NCBI GenBank assembly: GCA_035569495.1
Contig: DATMMX010000002.1
Span: 1-64,000, forward strand
Direction: 5' to 3'
Source of the DNA: DASRDZ01 sp035569495
Lineage (GTDB): Bacteria > Chloroflexota > Dormibacteria > Aeolococcales > Aeolococcaceae
Length of the DNA stretch: 64,000 bases
Below the pieces are notes generated by a model that made no database searches, was not told the origin of the DNA, and saw only the letters and a list, made by a program, of their open reading frames with translations. The position numbers and the translations under genes are program-made. Below are positions 1-8,589 of this stretch, one piece after another. How positions within the stretch are numbered: position 1 is the stretch's first letter; the number at the start of each line of letters is the position of its first letter.

Positions 1-1095
1 TTCGACCATCTTGGTGGTGCGCGAGACCAGGTTGCCGTAGTCGTTGGCCAGGTCGGCGTTGTAGCGGTCGACGAAGACCTCCATGGAAAAGTCGCCGTCG
101 CGGTCGAAGGGGATCTCGGCCATGAGCACGTAGCGCACCGCGTCGCTGCCGAACTGCTCGACCAGGGCCAGCGGGTCGACGAAGACGCCGCGCGTCTTGC
201 TCATCTTCTCGCCGCCCAGAGTCAGGAAACCGTGCGCGTGCACGCGGCGCGGCACATCGATGCCAGCGGCCATCAGCATGGCGGGCCAGATGATGGCGTG
301 GAAGCGGGTGATGTCCTTGCCGATGACGTGGAAGTCAGCGGGCCAGAAGCGCGGGTAGTCCTCGCCGTCGGGATAGCCGGCGCCGGTGAGGTAGGCGGGC
401 AGCGCGTCGATCCAGACGTAGATCACCTGGTCGGGATCGCCGGGGACGGGGATGCCCCACGTCGAGAAGGCGCGCGAGACGCTGATGTCGTCCAGCCCGC
501 CGCGGATGACGTTGAGGATCTCGTTGCGGCGCGGCTCGGGGGTGAGGAAGTCGGGGTGCGCCGCGAAGTGGTCGAGCAGCGGCTGCTGGAAGGCGCTGAG
601 GCGGAAGAACCAGTTCTCCTCCTCCACCCACTCCACCGGACGGTGGTGCACCGGGCACATCCCGGCGACCAGCTGCTTCTCGGTGTAGTACGCCTCGCAG
701 GACGGGCAGAACCACGCCTGGTACTGGCCCTTGTAGAGATGCCCGTTCTCCGCAAGGCGGTTCCAGAGGTGCAGCGAGGTGCGCTCGTTGGCCTCGCTGC
801 TGGTGCGCACCATCGCCGTGTCGGTGATGTCCAGCGAGTCGAAGAAGCGGCGGAAGATCTCCGCCTGCCGCGCCGCGTAGTCGGCCGGCGACAGTCCCTG
901 CTCGGCAGCGGCGCGCTCCACGGATTGCGAGTGCTCGTCGGTGCCCACCGTGAAGCGCACCTCGCGGCCGCGCTGGCGGTGGTGGCGCGCGGCGACGTCG
1001 CAGCCGATCTTCTCGTAGGCGTGGCCGAGGTGGGGGGCGCCGTTGACGTAGTCGATCGCCGCGGTGACGTAGAAGCGGCCGTCCTCGACGGGCAT
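1..1095 (-). CDS. metG: Methionyl-tRNA synthetase, C-terminus cut by window edge
   Basis: Class I synthetase that charges tRNA-Met in the cytoplasm. The first 365 residues are visible. The HIGH-type motif appears as HLGH at residues 22-25. A CPSC zinc knuckle with a later CPVH lies in the connective region, and the KMSKT loop is near residues 297-301. The reading frame is open to the window edge, ending in a typical NDYGNLVSRT helix, so the anticodon-binding domain lies outside. The ATG shares its A with the TGA of rsmI (TGATG), which supports this start and implies coupled translation. It is the last visible gene of the dinG operon. Confidence 0.95.
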   Translation of the reverse strand, partial: MPVEDGRFYVTAAIDYVNGAPHLGHAYEKIGCDVAARHHRQRGREVRFTVGTDEHSQSVERAAAEQGLSPADYAARQAEIFRRFFDSLDITDTAMVRTSSEANERTSLHLWNRLAENGHLYKGQYQAWFCPSCEAYYTEKQLVAGMCPVHHRPVEWVEEENWFFRLSAFQQPLLDHFAAHPDFLTPEPRRNEILNVIRGGLDDISVSRAFSTWGIPVPGDPDQVIYVWIDALPAYLTGAGYPDGEDYPRFWPADFHVIGKDITRFHAIIWPAMLMAAGIDVPRRVHAHGFLTLGGEKMSKTRGVFVDPLALVEQFGSDAVRYVLMAEIPFDRDGDFSMEVFVDRYNADLANDYGNLVSRTTKMVE

Positions 1096-1766
1096 CAGGC
1101 GCCCACCAGCACGGTGCACTCGCCCCGCGGCGGCGACGCGGCGAACTGCGCGGCGAGGTCCGCCGCGGTGCCGCGGTGGAACGTCTCGTGGATCTTGGTG
1201 ACCTCGCGGGCCACCACCACCTCGCGGGCGCCGAGCAGCTCGGCGGCGATGGTCAGGGTCTTGGCGATGCGCATGGGGGACTCGTAGAAGGCGAGGGTGC
1301 GGCCCAGCTCCAGGGCTGCGCCGAGGGTGCGCACCAGCTTACCCGGCGTCCTGGGCAGAAAGCCCAGAAAGCAGAAGGCGTTGGCGTCGAGGCCACCGGC
1401 CGACAGCGCCGCCACCAGCGCCGACGGCCCGGGGATCGGTGTCACCGCGTGGCCACGCTCCCGCGCCGCGCGCACCAGGTGCATGCCGGGATCGCTGAGC
1501 CCGGGCGTGCCGCCGTCGGTGACCAGGGCCACGCTCTCGCCATTGTCGAGGCGCTGCAGGATGGCGGGGATGCGCCGCTCCTCGTTGAACGCCGGCAGCG
1601 AGAGCAGCGGCTTGGCGGGGATGCCGTGGGCGCTGAGCAGGACGCGGGTGCGCCGGGTGTCCTCGGCGACCACGGCGTCGCACTCGCGGAGTGTGCGCAG
1701 GGCCCGCAGGGTGATGTCCTCCAGGTTGCCGATCGGCGTGGCCACCACCTGGAGCGTGCCGCTCAC
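1095..1766 (-). CDS. rsmI: 16S rRNA 2'-O-ribose C1402 methyltransferase
   Basis: SAM-dependent tetrapyrrole-methylase-fold enzyme that methylates C1402 in the ribosomal decoding centre. Visible family motifs are ATPIGNLEDIT near the N-terminus, the EDTRRTRVLL segment, TDGGTPGLSDPG, and the IPGPSA loop that helps bind SAM. At 223 residues it is shorter than the roughly 280-residue E. coli enzyme, so the small C-terminal domain appears to be missing. The GTG start overlaps the nadE stop as GTGA, and its TGA overlaps the metG ATG. Longer in-frame extensions upstream are low-complexity shadows of nadE and were not used. Confidence 0.93.
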   Translation of the reverse strand: MSGTLQVVATPIGNLEDITLRALRTLRECDAVVAEDTRRTRVLLSAHGIPAKPLLSLPAFNEERRIPAILQRLDNGESVALVTDGGTPGLSDPGMHLVRAARERGHAVTPIPGPSALVAALSAGGLDANAFCFLGFLPRTPGKLVRTLGAALELGRTLAFYESPMRIAKTLTIAAELLGAREVVVAREVTKIHETFHRGTAADLAAQFAASPPRGECTVLVGA

Positions 1767-2605
1767 CTGCCCCAGTCCCTCGGGTAGCGGAACTCGCGGT
1801 CGATGGTGCGGGCGCTGAGCTTGGCGATCAGCGGCGGGCGGCGCTTGTACTGCGAGTCGCGGACGCGGCGGCCGATCTCGTCGACGAAGGCGTCCTCGAA
1901 GCCCATGGTGCGCAGCTCGGCGCGGGTGCAGCGCGCGTCGACCAGGTAGTACAGCAGCACGTCGACGGCGGCGTAGGAGAAGCCCAGCTCCTGCTCGTCG
2001 GACTGGCCCTCCCACAGGTCGGCGCTGGGCGCCTTCTCGATCACCGACGGCGGCAGGTTCACGTGCCGCGCCAGCGCCCACACCTGCGTCTTGTAGAGGT
2101 CGCCGAGGGGGTTGAGGGCGTGGGCCATGTCGCCGAAGATGGTGCCGTAGCCGAGCAGCAGCTCGGTCTTGTTGCTGGTGCCCACGACCAGGGCGCGGTG
2201 CTTCCACGACATGTCATAGAGGATCGACATGCGCTCGCGGGCCATCTTGTTGCCGCGGCGGCCGCGCTCGGCGTCGGGGAACTGGTCGAAGTAGGCGTCG
2301 ACCTGCGGGGAGATGTCGACGACCTCGGGCTTGATGCCAAGGCTGTCCGCAACTGTGCGGGCGTCGGCCTCGGACTCGGGGCTGCTGGTGCGGTACGGCA
2401 TGATCACCGGCACCACGTTCTCGGCGCCGAGCGCCCGCTGCGCCAGCGCCGCGCTCAGCGCCGAGTCCACGCCCCCGCTGAGCCCGAGCACGACGCGCTC
2501 GAAGCCGACCTTGCGCACCTCGTCGCGAATGAAGCCGACCAGGATGCGCTCGACCAGCGTGGTGTCGATGGCCAGCGCCTCGGCCGCGTCGATCATCTGA
2601 GTCAC
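1763..2605 (-). CDS. nadE: NAD+ synthetase, synthetase subunit
   Basis: Final step of NAD biosynthesis: ATP-dependent amidation of deamido-NAD. The pyrophosphatase P-loop SGGVDS lies about 40 residues in, followed by the conserved NKTELLLGYGT and FGDMAHALNPLGDLYKTQV segments. At 280 residues it is the synthetase domain only. The gene immediately upstream encodes a nitrilase-fold amidase overlapping by GTGA, so the two proteins probably form a split glutamine-dependent enzyme. The GTG start (protein begins VTQMIDAAEAL) is chosen from that overlap; an internal ATG three codons later is possible. Confidence 0.93.
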   Translation of the reverse strand: MTQMIDAAEALAIDTTLVERILVGFIRDEVRKVGFERVVLGLSGGVDSALSAALAQRALGAENVVPVIMPYRTSSPESEADARTVADSLGIKPEVVDISPQVDAYFDQFPDAERGRRGNKMARERMSILYDMSWKHRALVVGTSNKTELLLGYGTIFGDMAHALNPLGDLYKTQVWALARHVNLPPSVIEKAPSADLWEGQSDEQELGFSYAAVDVLLYYLVDARCTRAELRTMGFEDAFVDEIGRRVRDSQYKRRPPLIAKLSARTIDREFRYPRDWGR

Positions 2606-3579
2606 GGCTGAGGCGGCTCGATGAGCCGCTGGTGGCGGAGGCGGTCGGTCTCGGCGTCGCTGAGGTCGTGGCGCTCGTCGCGGAGCAGCGGGTAGGCGAG
2701 GCGCACCCGGCGCAGCGCGTGCAGGTCGATGCGATGGCGCAGCAATTCCTCGCCGTCGCCGGCCTCGGCGCACACCTTGCCGTCGGGGTCGACGACGCGC
2801 GAGCCGCCCCAGAAGTGCACGCCGTCCTCGTAGCCGACGCGGTTGCAGTACAGGAGAAACGACGTGGTGAGCTGGGCGTAGGTGCGGGTCATGACGTCGT
2901 AGCTCATCGCCGTGCCCAGCGCCTGGCCGTGGCTGACACCGCGCCCCGGCGACGACGACGGGCAGAGCAGCAGGTCGACGCCCTGCCGCGCCAGCAGCGA
3001 CGGCGCGCTCATGTGCCACATGTCCTCGCAGATCAGCGTGCCCGCGCGCCACGGACGCGGCTGCGCGGCGGACGGCAGCGGCGCCTCGAAGCTGCGGAAG
3101 CGGTCACCGGAGGCGAAGTAGCGCTGCTCGTCGAAGAGCCCGTAGGTGGGCAGGTAGACCTTGCGCTGCACGTGCACCAGGCGGCCGCCGCTGAAGTACA
3201 GCGCCGCGTTGTGGAAGCGGGTGTCCTCGGTCTCCAGCACCGCGCCGACCAGCAGGTCGACACCGTCGCTGGCGCGGGCCAGCTCGGCGAGCTCGGGCGC
3301 ATCGGGACGCAGCGCGACGTCGGGGACCAGGTCCTTGAGGAAGTACCCGGTCAGCGACAGCTCGGGGAAGACCACCAGGTGGGCGCCGCCGTCGCGCGCC
3401 GTGCGCACCACGTCGAGGTGACGCTCCAGGTTGCGCGGCACGTCGCCGAGGAAGGGCGCGATCTGGGCAAGGGCGACCACAACTCCGCCGTCGCCGGACT
3501 CCCCGGACTGGCCCAGCGCGGGGCGCGGCTCGGGGCCGATCTCGACGGGGGCGTCGCTGCCGGGGACGGTGGTGGTCAT
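2602..3579 (-). CDS. Nitrilase-fold glutamine amidotransferase, partner of NadE
   Basis: Carbon-nitrogen hydrolase, 325 residues. The catalytic triad is visible in order: Glu in VVFPELSLTGY, Lys in QRKVYLPTYGLFDE and Cys in LICEDMWH. This pattern matches the amidase domain of bacterial glutamine-dependent NAD synthetases, which is normally fused to the synthetase domain. Here it is a separate gene overlapping nadE by four bases, and it likely supplies ammonia from glutamine. The first 30 residues are low-complexity. The ATG overlaps the dinG stop as ATGA. A stand-alone amidase is possible, but gene order argues for the NAD role. Confidence 0.85.
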   Translation of the reverse strand: MTTTVPGSDAPVEIGPEPRPALGQSGESGDGGVVVALAQIAPFLGDVPRNLERHLDVVRTARDGGAHLVVFPELSLTGYFLKDLVPDVALRPDAPELAELARASDGVDLLVGAVLETEDTRFHNAALYFSGGRLVHVQRKVYLPTYGLFDEQRYFASGDRFRSFEAPLPSAAQPRPWRAGTLICEDMWHMSAPSLLARQGVDLLLCPSSSPGRGVSHGQALGTAMSYDVMTRTYAQLTTSFLLYCNRVGYEDGVHFWGGSRVVDPDGKVCAEAGDGEELLRHRIDLHALRRVRLAYPLLRDERHDLSDAETDRLRHQRLIEPPQP

Positions 3580-6374
3580 GCGGGCTCGTCCTCCCACCCC
3601 GTGGCTGCGGCCACAACTGGCATGAACTCCTCGGGCGGAGGCGGGGCGACGCCGCGGTACACGAAGTCCTCGACCACCCGGCCCACGTCGCCGAGCGGCA
3701 CGCGCGCCAGCCCGGCGCGGGGCAGCGCCTCGAAGAAGGCCCGTCCGTACTCGCGGGTGGACAGGCGCGAGTCGCAGAGCACCACGGCCCCGCGGTCCTC
3801 GCCGTGGCGGATGAGGCGGCCGAAGCCCTGCTTGAGCCGCAGCACCGCCTCGGGCAGGGCGAGCTGCGAGAAGGGATCGGCGACGCGCTGCGCCCGCGCC
3901 TGCACCAGCGGGTCGGTGGGCACCGGGAACGGCAGCTTGGCGATGACCACACAACTCAGCGCGTCACCCTGGATGTCGATGCCCTCCCAGAAGGTGCTGG
4001 TGCCCAGCAGCACGGTCTGCGGGTTTTTCAGGAATCCGGCCAGAACCTGGCGGCGGGTGCCGTCGAGGCCCTGTCCCAGCACCGCGATGCCGGCGTTGGC
4101 CATGCGGCTCTGGAGCAGCGCGTGGACGCGCTTGAGCGGAGAGTACCCGGTGAACAGCACCAGGGTGCGGCCGCGCAGCTTGACGGCGATCTCGGCGCAG
4201 AGATCGGCGAGCGCCTGGTCGTAGCCGTCCTCGTCGTAGGGCGGCATGCCGGTGGGCAGCACGCTGAGCGCCTGGCGGAGGAAGTCGAACGGCGAGTCGA
4301 GGATCAGCTCCTCGGCGCCGCCGATGCCGGTGCGGCTGCGCACGTAGTCGAAGGAGCCGCCCACCGCCAGCGTCGCCGAGGTGAGCACGGTGCTCTCGAC
4401 GCGGTCGAAGACGGAGCGGCGGAGCTGCTCGGCGACGTCGATCGGCGCCTCGTGCAGCTCGGCCTGCTCGGCGCGCATCTCCAGCCAGGCGACGTGCTCC
4501 TCCCGCGGCGCGATCAGCACCCGCTCGATGACGGCGGCGGCGTCGAGCAGGGCGGTGGCGGCCAGGGCCAGCTCGTCGTCGACGCGCTCGGGCTGGGGGA
4601 ACAGCGTGTCCTGGAAGGGGCGGCTGCCGCGGGCGTCGACCAGCGCGGTGGCCGCGCTGCGGTAGGTGCGCACCGCGTGCCAGGCGGCGCGGGTCAGCAC
4701 CTCGTAGCGCTCGGCGGCGCGGATCTCCTCGCGCAGGCCGAGGGTGCCGTTGCCGGCGCTGTCGCCGCCGAACTGCTCGATGAGGAAGCCCTTGACGTCG
4801 CCGAAGATCCGCTGGGTGGCCTCGCGAGCGGCGGCCAGTGCCTGGTCGAGGACGCTCTCGCCGTCGTGCGGGGCGCCGAGGCGGTCGATGACTCCGAACA
4901 CGTCGACGGCGCGCAGGGTGGCACCGAGCTGGTTGGTCGCCGACTCCTCGAGATGGTGGGCCTCGTCGATGACCAGGGCGTCGTAGCGGCCCAGCACCTG
5001 GCCCTCGGTCTCGGCGTCGGCGAGGAGCAGGGCGTGGTTGGTGACCACCAGGTCGGCCTCGGCGGCGGCGCGGCGGGCGGCGACCATGAAGCAGCGGGCG
5101 TCGCGCCAGTTGGCGCAGGCGGCGCCGAGGCAGTCCTCCGCGACCGACTGGACGCGCTGCCAGAGCTGCTCGTCGGGGCCGGCGAGGCGGAGCTCGCTGC
5201 GGTCGCCGGTGCTGGTCTGGGCCAGCCAGCAGAGCAGCTTGAGCTTGAAGCGGACGATGTCGAGGTCGACGGCGCCGTGCGGGCCGCGGCTGGGGCTGGC
5301 CAGGAAGCGCTCCCAGCGGCGCAGCGAGATGTAGTGCTGGCGGCCTTTGAGCATGGCCGTCCTTGGGGGGGTGGGCAGCAGGTGCTGCAGGGTCTGCAGG
5401 TCCTTGCCGGTGAGCTGCTCCTGGAGGGTGATGGTGTGGGTGGCGACCACGGCGCGGCGGCCGGTGCGCTGGGTCCAGAGGGCGAGGGGGAGCAGGTAGG
5501 CGAGGGATTTGCCGACGCCGGTGCCGGCCTCGACCAGCAGGCGGCTGCCGCGGTCGAGGGATTGGGCGACGGCGCGGGACATCTGGATCTGGGCGTCGCG
5601 GTATTCGTAGGTGGGGAGGGTTGTGGGGAGGGGGCCCTCCGGGCCGAGGAGGGTGGCGACGGCGTCCGCGAGCGCGGCATGCTGGTTCGTTTGCGTTGCC
5701 GCCATCGGGCCGGAGCCCGGCGCGGAGGCGCTCACGACAGAAGAAATTTCTTCGGCGCTCGCCGCGGAGCCTTCGAGGGTGGTGACGCTCGCGAAGAACT
5801 CGCTCAGCGGGCCGGGGGCGTCGGCGGCGACGTGGCGCATGGTGACGAGCAGGTCGGCCGGGAGCGCTTCGGCGACGGCGACGAGACGGCGGAACAGGGC
5901 GGCGGTGGTCTCGGCGTCGCTGAGCGCCCGGTGGGGACGGTCGTGCTCGATCTCGAGCTGAACGCTGAGCAGGGGCAGGCTGTGGCTGGGGGCGACGGGG
6001 AGCAGGATGCGGGCCAGGTCGAGGGTGTCGAAGACGGGGCGGTTGCCGAAGGCCTGGGGCAGCAGCGCGGCGCAGAAGGCCATGTCGAACATGCCGCCGT
6101 GGGCGACCAGGCGGGTGCCGTCGCAGAAGTCGGCGAACTGGGCCATCGCCTCCTGGGGGCTGGCGGCGCCCTGGACGTCGCGGTCGGTCAGGCCGGTGAG
6201 CCGTTGCACCGCCAGGGGGATGGGCATGTCGGGATCGACCAGCAGCTCCATGCGGTCGACGGGTTGCAGGTCGGGGCCGAAGCGGACGGCGCCGATCTCG
6301 ATGACCCGGTCGCTCTTCGGGGACAGCCCGGTGGTTTCCAGGTCGAAGGCGACGAAGTCGGCGGGACTGCCCAT
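3576..6374 (-). CDS. dinG: DnaQ-type exonuclease fused to DinG helicase
   Basis: 932-residue two-domain DNA repair protein. The N-terminal DEDDh exonuclease (about residues 4-170) shows FDLETTG, an ExoII-like segment ending FDMAFC, and HRALSDAE. The C-terminal superfamily 2 helicase shows Walker A EAGTGVGKS, the DEAH box in VIDEAHHLEE, TNHALLL, and late motifs including GTSTFWEGID. Three closely spaced cysteines (CLGAAC then DARC) resemble the iron-sulfur region of XPD/DinG helicases. The fused layout is known from Firmicutes-type DinG. The ATG at 6374 follows a TACAAT box by six bases; an adjacent in-frame GTG at 6377 is an alternative. Confidence 0.93.
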   Translation of the reverse strand: MGSPADFVAFDLETTGLSPKSDRVIEIGAVRFGPDLQPVDRMELLVDPDMPIPLAVQRLTGLTDRDVQGAASPQEAMAQFADFCDGTRLVAHGGMFDMAFCAALLPQAFGNRPVFDTLDLARILLPVAPSHSLPLLSVQLEIEHDRPHRALSDAETTAALFRRLVAVAEALPADLLVTMRHVAADAPGPLSEFFASVTTLEGSAASAEEISSVVSASAPGSGPMAATQTNQHAALADAVATLLGPEGPLPTTLPTYEYRDAQIQMSRAVAQSLDRGSRLLVEAGTGVGKSLAYLLPLALWTQRTGRRAVVATHTITLQEQLTGKDLQTLQHLLPTPPRTAMLKGRQHYISLRRWERFLASPSRGPHGAVDLDIVRFKLKLLCWLAQTSTGDRSELRLAGPDEQLWQRVQSVAEDCLGAACANWRDARCFMVAARRAAAEADLVVTNHALLLADAETEGQVLGRYDALVIDEAHHLEESATNQLGATLRAVDVFGVIDRLGAPHDGESVLDQALAAAREATQRIFGDVKGFLIEQFGGDSAGNGTLGLREEIRAAERYEVLTRAAWHAVRTYRSAATALVDARGSRPFQDTLFPQPERVDDELALAATALLDAAAVIERVLIAPREEHVAWLEMRAEQAELHEAPIDVAEQLRRSVFDRVESTVLTSATLAVGGSFDYVRSRTGIGGAEELILDSPFDFLRQALSVLPTGMPPYDEDGYDQALADLCAEIAVKLRGRTLVLFTGYSPLKRVHALLQSRMANAGIAVLGQGLDGTRRQVLAGFLKNPQTVLLGTSTFWEGIDIQGDALSCVVIAKLPFPVPTDPLVQARAQRVADPFSQLALPEAVLRLKQGFGRLIRHGEDRGAVVLCDSRLSTREYGRAFFEALPRAGLARVPLGDVGRVVEDFVYRGVAPPPPEEFMPVVAAATGWEDEPA

Positions 6375-6380
6375 CACCCG

Positions 6381-6386
6381 ATTGTA
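6381..6386 (-). promoter_or_regulatory. Putative -10 box of the dinG operon
   Basis: TACAAT on the minus strand, ending six bases before the dinG ATG. No matching -35 is evident in the GC-rich DNA upstream. This spacing would put the transcription start at or next to the start codon, that is, a leaderless mRNA. Confidence 0.5.
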
Positions 6387-6441
6387 CGAGCCGCTGTTCG
6401 GGGGCACCCCGCGCCGGCGTTTGGCGGCGGCGTGCGTGTGG

Positions 6442-7116
6442 TCAGGCAGCGGGTGGCGCGGCGGACACGTCGCCACCCGCCGCGAAGACGCCGCGGTACT
6501 GCTCGGGGAGCATGGCGGCGACGCGCGACATCATGTGATCGGCGCTCTGCTGGTGGCTCATCGGGGTGCCGTCGGGGTTGCGCTCGGGCAGAAGGAACGG
6601 GTCGCCGAAGCGCAGGTGGACGTGGGCCTCGCGTCGCGGCCAGGACGCGCCCTTGGGCAGGACGCCCTCACTCCCCCACACCGCCACCGGGACAATCGGC
6701 GCCGCCGACTTGCGGGCCAGGAAGCCCGCGCCCGCGTAGGGCCGGTGCAGCTGCAGGTCGGTGGAGCGCGTGCCCTCGGGGTACATCATCAGCACGTGGC
6801 CGGCGCGCAGGATGGCCAGCGCCTGCTTGAGGCTGGTCCGGTCGGCGCTGTGGCGGACCACGGGAAATGCGTTGTAGGCCTTGAACAACCAGCGCTGCCG
6901 GCGCTTGGCGAAGTACTCGCTCTTGGCCATGTAGTAGACGTCGAAGCGCTTGATCAGCGCGCCGGTGAGCGGCGGGTCGAGGGTGGCGATGTGGTTGCCG
7001 ACGACCAGCACCGGCCCCGTCTTGGGCACCTTCTCCAGCCCCTCGACGTGCAGCCTGCGGAAGATGAAGACGAAGCGCAGCGTGTGCATCACCGCCCGCA
7101 GAATCGGATAGAGCAC
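6442..7116 (-). CDS. plsC: 1-acyl-glycerol-3-phosphate acyltransferase
   Basis: Membrane-associated acyltransferase that makes phosphatidic acid from lysophosphatidic acid. The HX4D motif is seen in VVGNHIATLD, and the acyl-acceptor motif in YPEGTRS. An N-terminal hydrophobic stretch fits membrane association. The GTG start at 7116 lies seven bases after the cmk stop and gives 224 residues; an ATG nine codons later (7089) is also plausible. The pairing cmk-plsC is a conserved arrangement in Gram-positive-type genomes. The protein ends in a short Ala/Pro-rich tail. Confidence 0.9.
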   Translation of the reverse strand: MLYPILRAVMHTLRFVFIFRRLHVEGLEKVPKTGPVLVVGNHIATLDPPLTGALIKRFDVYYMAKSEYFAKRRQRWLFKAYNAFPVVRHSADRTSLKQALAILRAGHVLMMYPEGTRSTDLQLHRPYAGAGFLARKSAAPIVPVAVWGSEGVLPKGASWPRREAHVHLRFGDPFLLPERNPDGTPMSHQQSADHMMSRVAAMLPEQYRGVFAAGGDVSAAPPAA

Positions 7117-7123
7117 TAGCGGA

Positions 7124-7831
7124 TCACTCCCGTCTCGCGGCTGCGAGTCCCGCCTCCCGGCAGACCTGCATCGCCTCGTCGACCATGGCGTCGATGCCCT
7201 CGCTGCCGGTGTCGATGATATGGGCGTCGGCGGCCGGTCGCAACGGCGACACGGCGCGCTGGGTGTCGAGCGCGTCGCGTCCGGCGATCTCGGCCTCGAG
7301 CTGGGCGGCGTCGACGGTCGTGCCCGCCTGGCGGAGCTGCTCGGCGCGGCGCTCGGCGCGGACGTGCGGCGAGGCGACCAGGAAGAACTTGACCGGCGCG
7401 TGGGGGAAGACGACGGTGCCGCAGTCGCGGCCGACGGCGACGGCACCGTGGATGGCCATGTCGCGCTGGCGGCCGAGCAGGACGGCGCGGACCTCGGGGA
7501 TCTGGCTGAGCTGGGCGAGCAGGGTGGCGTTGCGGGGGTCGCGGGACTCGCCGGTGGCGTCGGCGCCGTCGACCCTGACCGACCAGTCGCCCGGCGCGGC
7601 GAGCGGGTCGGTGTTGACCTCGATGTCCGTGTGCGCGGCGAGGTGGGCGGCGCGCTCGGGATCGGAGGCGTCGACGCCCGCCCGGACGGCGGCGACGGTG
7701 ACGCCGCGGTAGAGCAATCCGGTGTCGATCAGCGGCAGGTGGAGGGCGGCGGCGAGGCGGCGGCCGAGGGTGGTCTTGCCACTGCCGGCGGGGCCGTCGA
7801 CGGTGACCACCGGGGGGCTCGTCGTGCTCAT
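7124..7831 (-). CDS. cmk: Cytidylate kinase
   Basis: Phosphorylates CMP and dCMP in pyrimidine nucleotide metabolism. The P-loop GPAGSGKTT begins near residue 13. The family-specific segments IDTGLLYRGVT, RDCGTVVFP and SPLRPAADAHIIDT follow in order. Its 235 residues are close to the usual length. The ATG overlaps the stop of the pseudouridine synthase gene as ATGA. Confidence 0.95.
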   Translation of the reverse strand: MSTTSPPVVTVDGPAGSGKTTLGRRLAAALHLPLIDTGLLYRGVTVAAVRAGVDASDPERAAHLAAHTDIEVNTDPLAAPGDWSVRVDGADATGESRDPRNATLLAQLSQIPEVRAVLLGRQRDMAIHGAVAVGRDCGTVVFPHAPVKFFLVASPHVRAERRAEQLRQAGTTVDAAQLEAEIAGRDALDTQRAVSPLRPAADAHIIDTGSEGIDAMVDEAMQVCREAGLAAARRE

Positions 7832-8589
7832 CGGCCGGGCTTGGGCGGGGTGAGCCCGACCGCCTGGTAGAGCTCACGCTCCTCGACGCGGGTCAGCGGG
7901 CGGGCGTGGCCCTCGCGGAGGCGGCCCAGGGTGACCGGGCCGACGGCGATGCGGGTCAGGTCGGTGACGCGCAGGCCGACGGCGGCGAAGAGACGGCGGA
8001 CCTCGCGCTTGCGGCCCTCGGCCATGAGCACCTCGACCACCTCGCCCTTGCGCTCCTCACCGGCCAGACGGGCGTCGAGGGCGCGGGCGGGACCGTCGCT
8101 GAGCGAGACCCCCTCGATGATCTGCCGCAGCGTCTGCTTGCTGGGGTGCGGGGTGACGGTGGCGCGGTAGAGCTTGGTGATGCCGTGGCGGGGATGGGTG
8201 ACGCGGAGGGCGAGGTCGCCGTCGCTGGTGAGCAGGAGCAGGCCGCGGCTGTCGGCGTCGAGGCGGCCGACGGGGTACAGGCCGCGGGGGTCGTCGACCA
8301 TGTCGAGAACGGTCGGCCGGCCCTGGGGGTCGCTGCGCGTGCTGACCACGCCGAGCGGCTTGTGGAGGACCAGGGTGCGCAGGGGAACGGGCTCGCCGAT
8401 GGGCAGGCCGTCGACGGTGACCTGGTCGGCGCCGGGGTCGACCTGGGTGCCGGGGCGGGTGGGGGCGCCGTTGAGCCGCACCCGGCCCTGCTCGATGAGC
8501 GCGTCGGCGCCGCGGCGGGAGGCGACGCCGTGACGGGCGAGGTAGTGGTTGAGGCGCTCGGTCACGGCCGGGCCGTCGCTGGTGATCAC
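7828..8589 (-). CDS. rluB: rRNA pseudouridine synthase, RluB/RsuA family
   Basis: Isomerises a uridine in rRNA. An N-terminal S4 RNA-binding domain (about residues 8-60, ASRRGADALIEQGRVRLNG) precedes the catalytic domain with GRLDADSRGLLLLTSDG, which carries the catalytic Asp, and the later EGRKREVRR motif. The position between scpB and cmk matches the conserved scpA-scpB-rluB-cmk order. The exact rRNA target cannot be read from the sequence; RluB activity is inferred from the neighbourhood. Starts with an ATGA overlap on scpB. Confidence 0.92.
   Translation of the reverse strand: MITSDGPAVTERLNHYLARHGVASRRGADALIEQGRVRLNGAPTRPGTQVDPGADQVTVDGLPIGEPVPLRTLVLHKPLGVVSTRSDPQGRPTVLDMVDDPRGLYPVGRLDADSRGLLLLTSDGDLALRVTHPRHGITKLYRATVTPHPSKQTLRQIIEGVSLSDGPARALDARLAGEERKGEVVEVLMAEGRKREVRRLFAAVGLRVTDLTRIAVGPVTLGRLREGHARPLTRVEERELYQAVGLTPPKPGR

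Noticed and set aside
3804..6830. Very long open frame on the plus strand, over 1000 codons, opposite dinG
   Set aside because: Composition is Gly/Val/Ala/Asp-rich with no motifs; it is the antisense shadow of a GC-rich gene whose codons end in G or C. Similar shadows opposite topA, recN, rel and scpB were dropped for the same reason.
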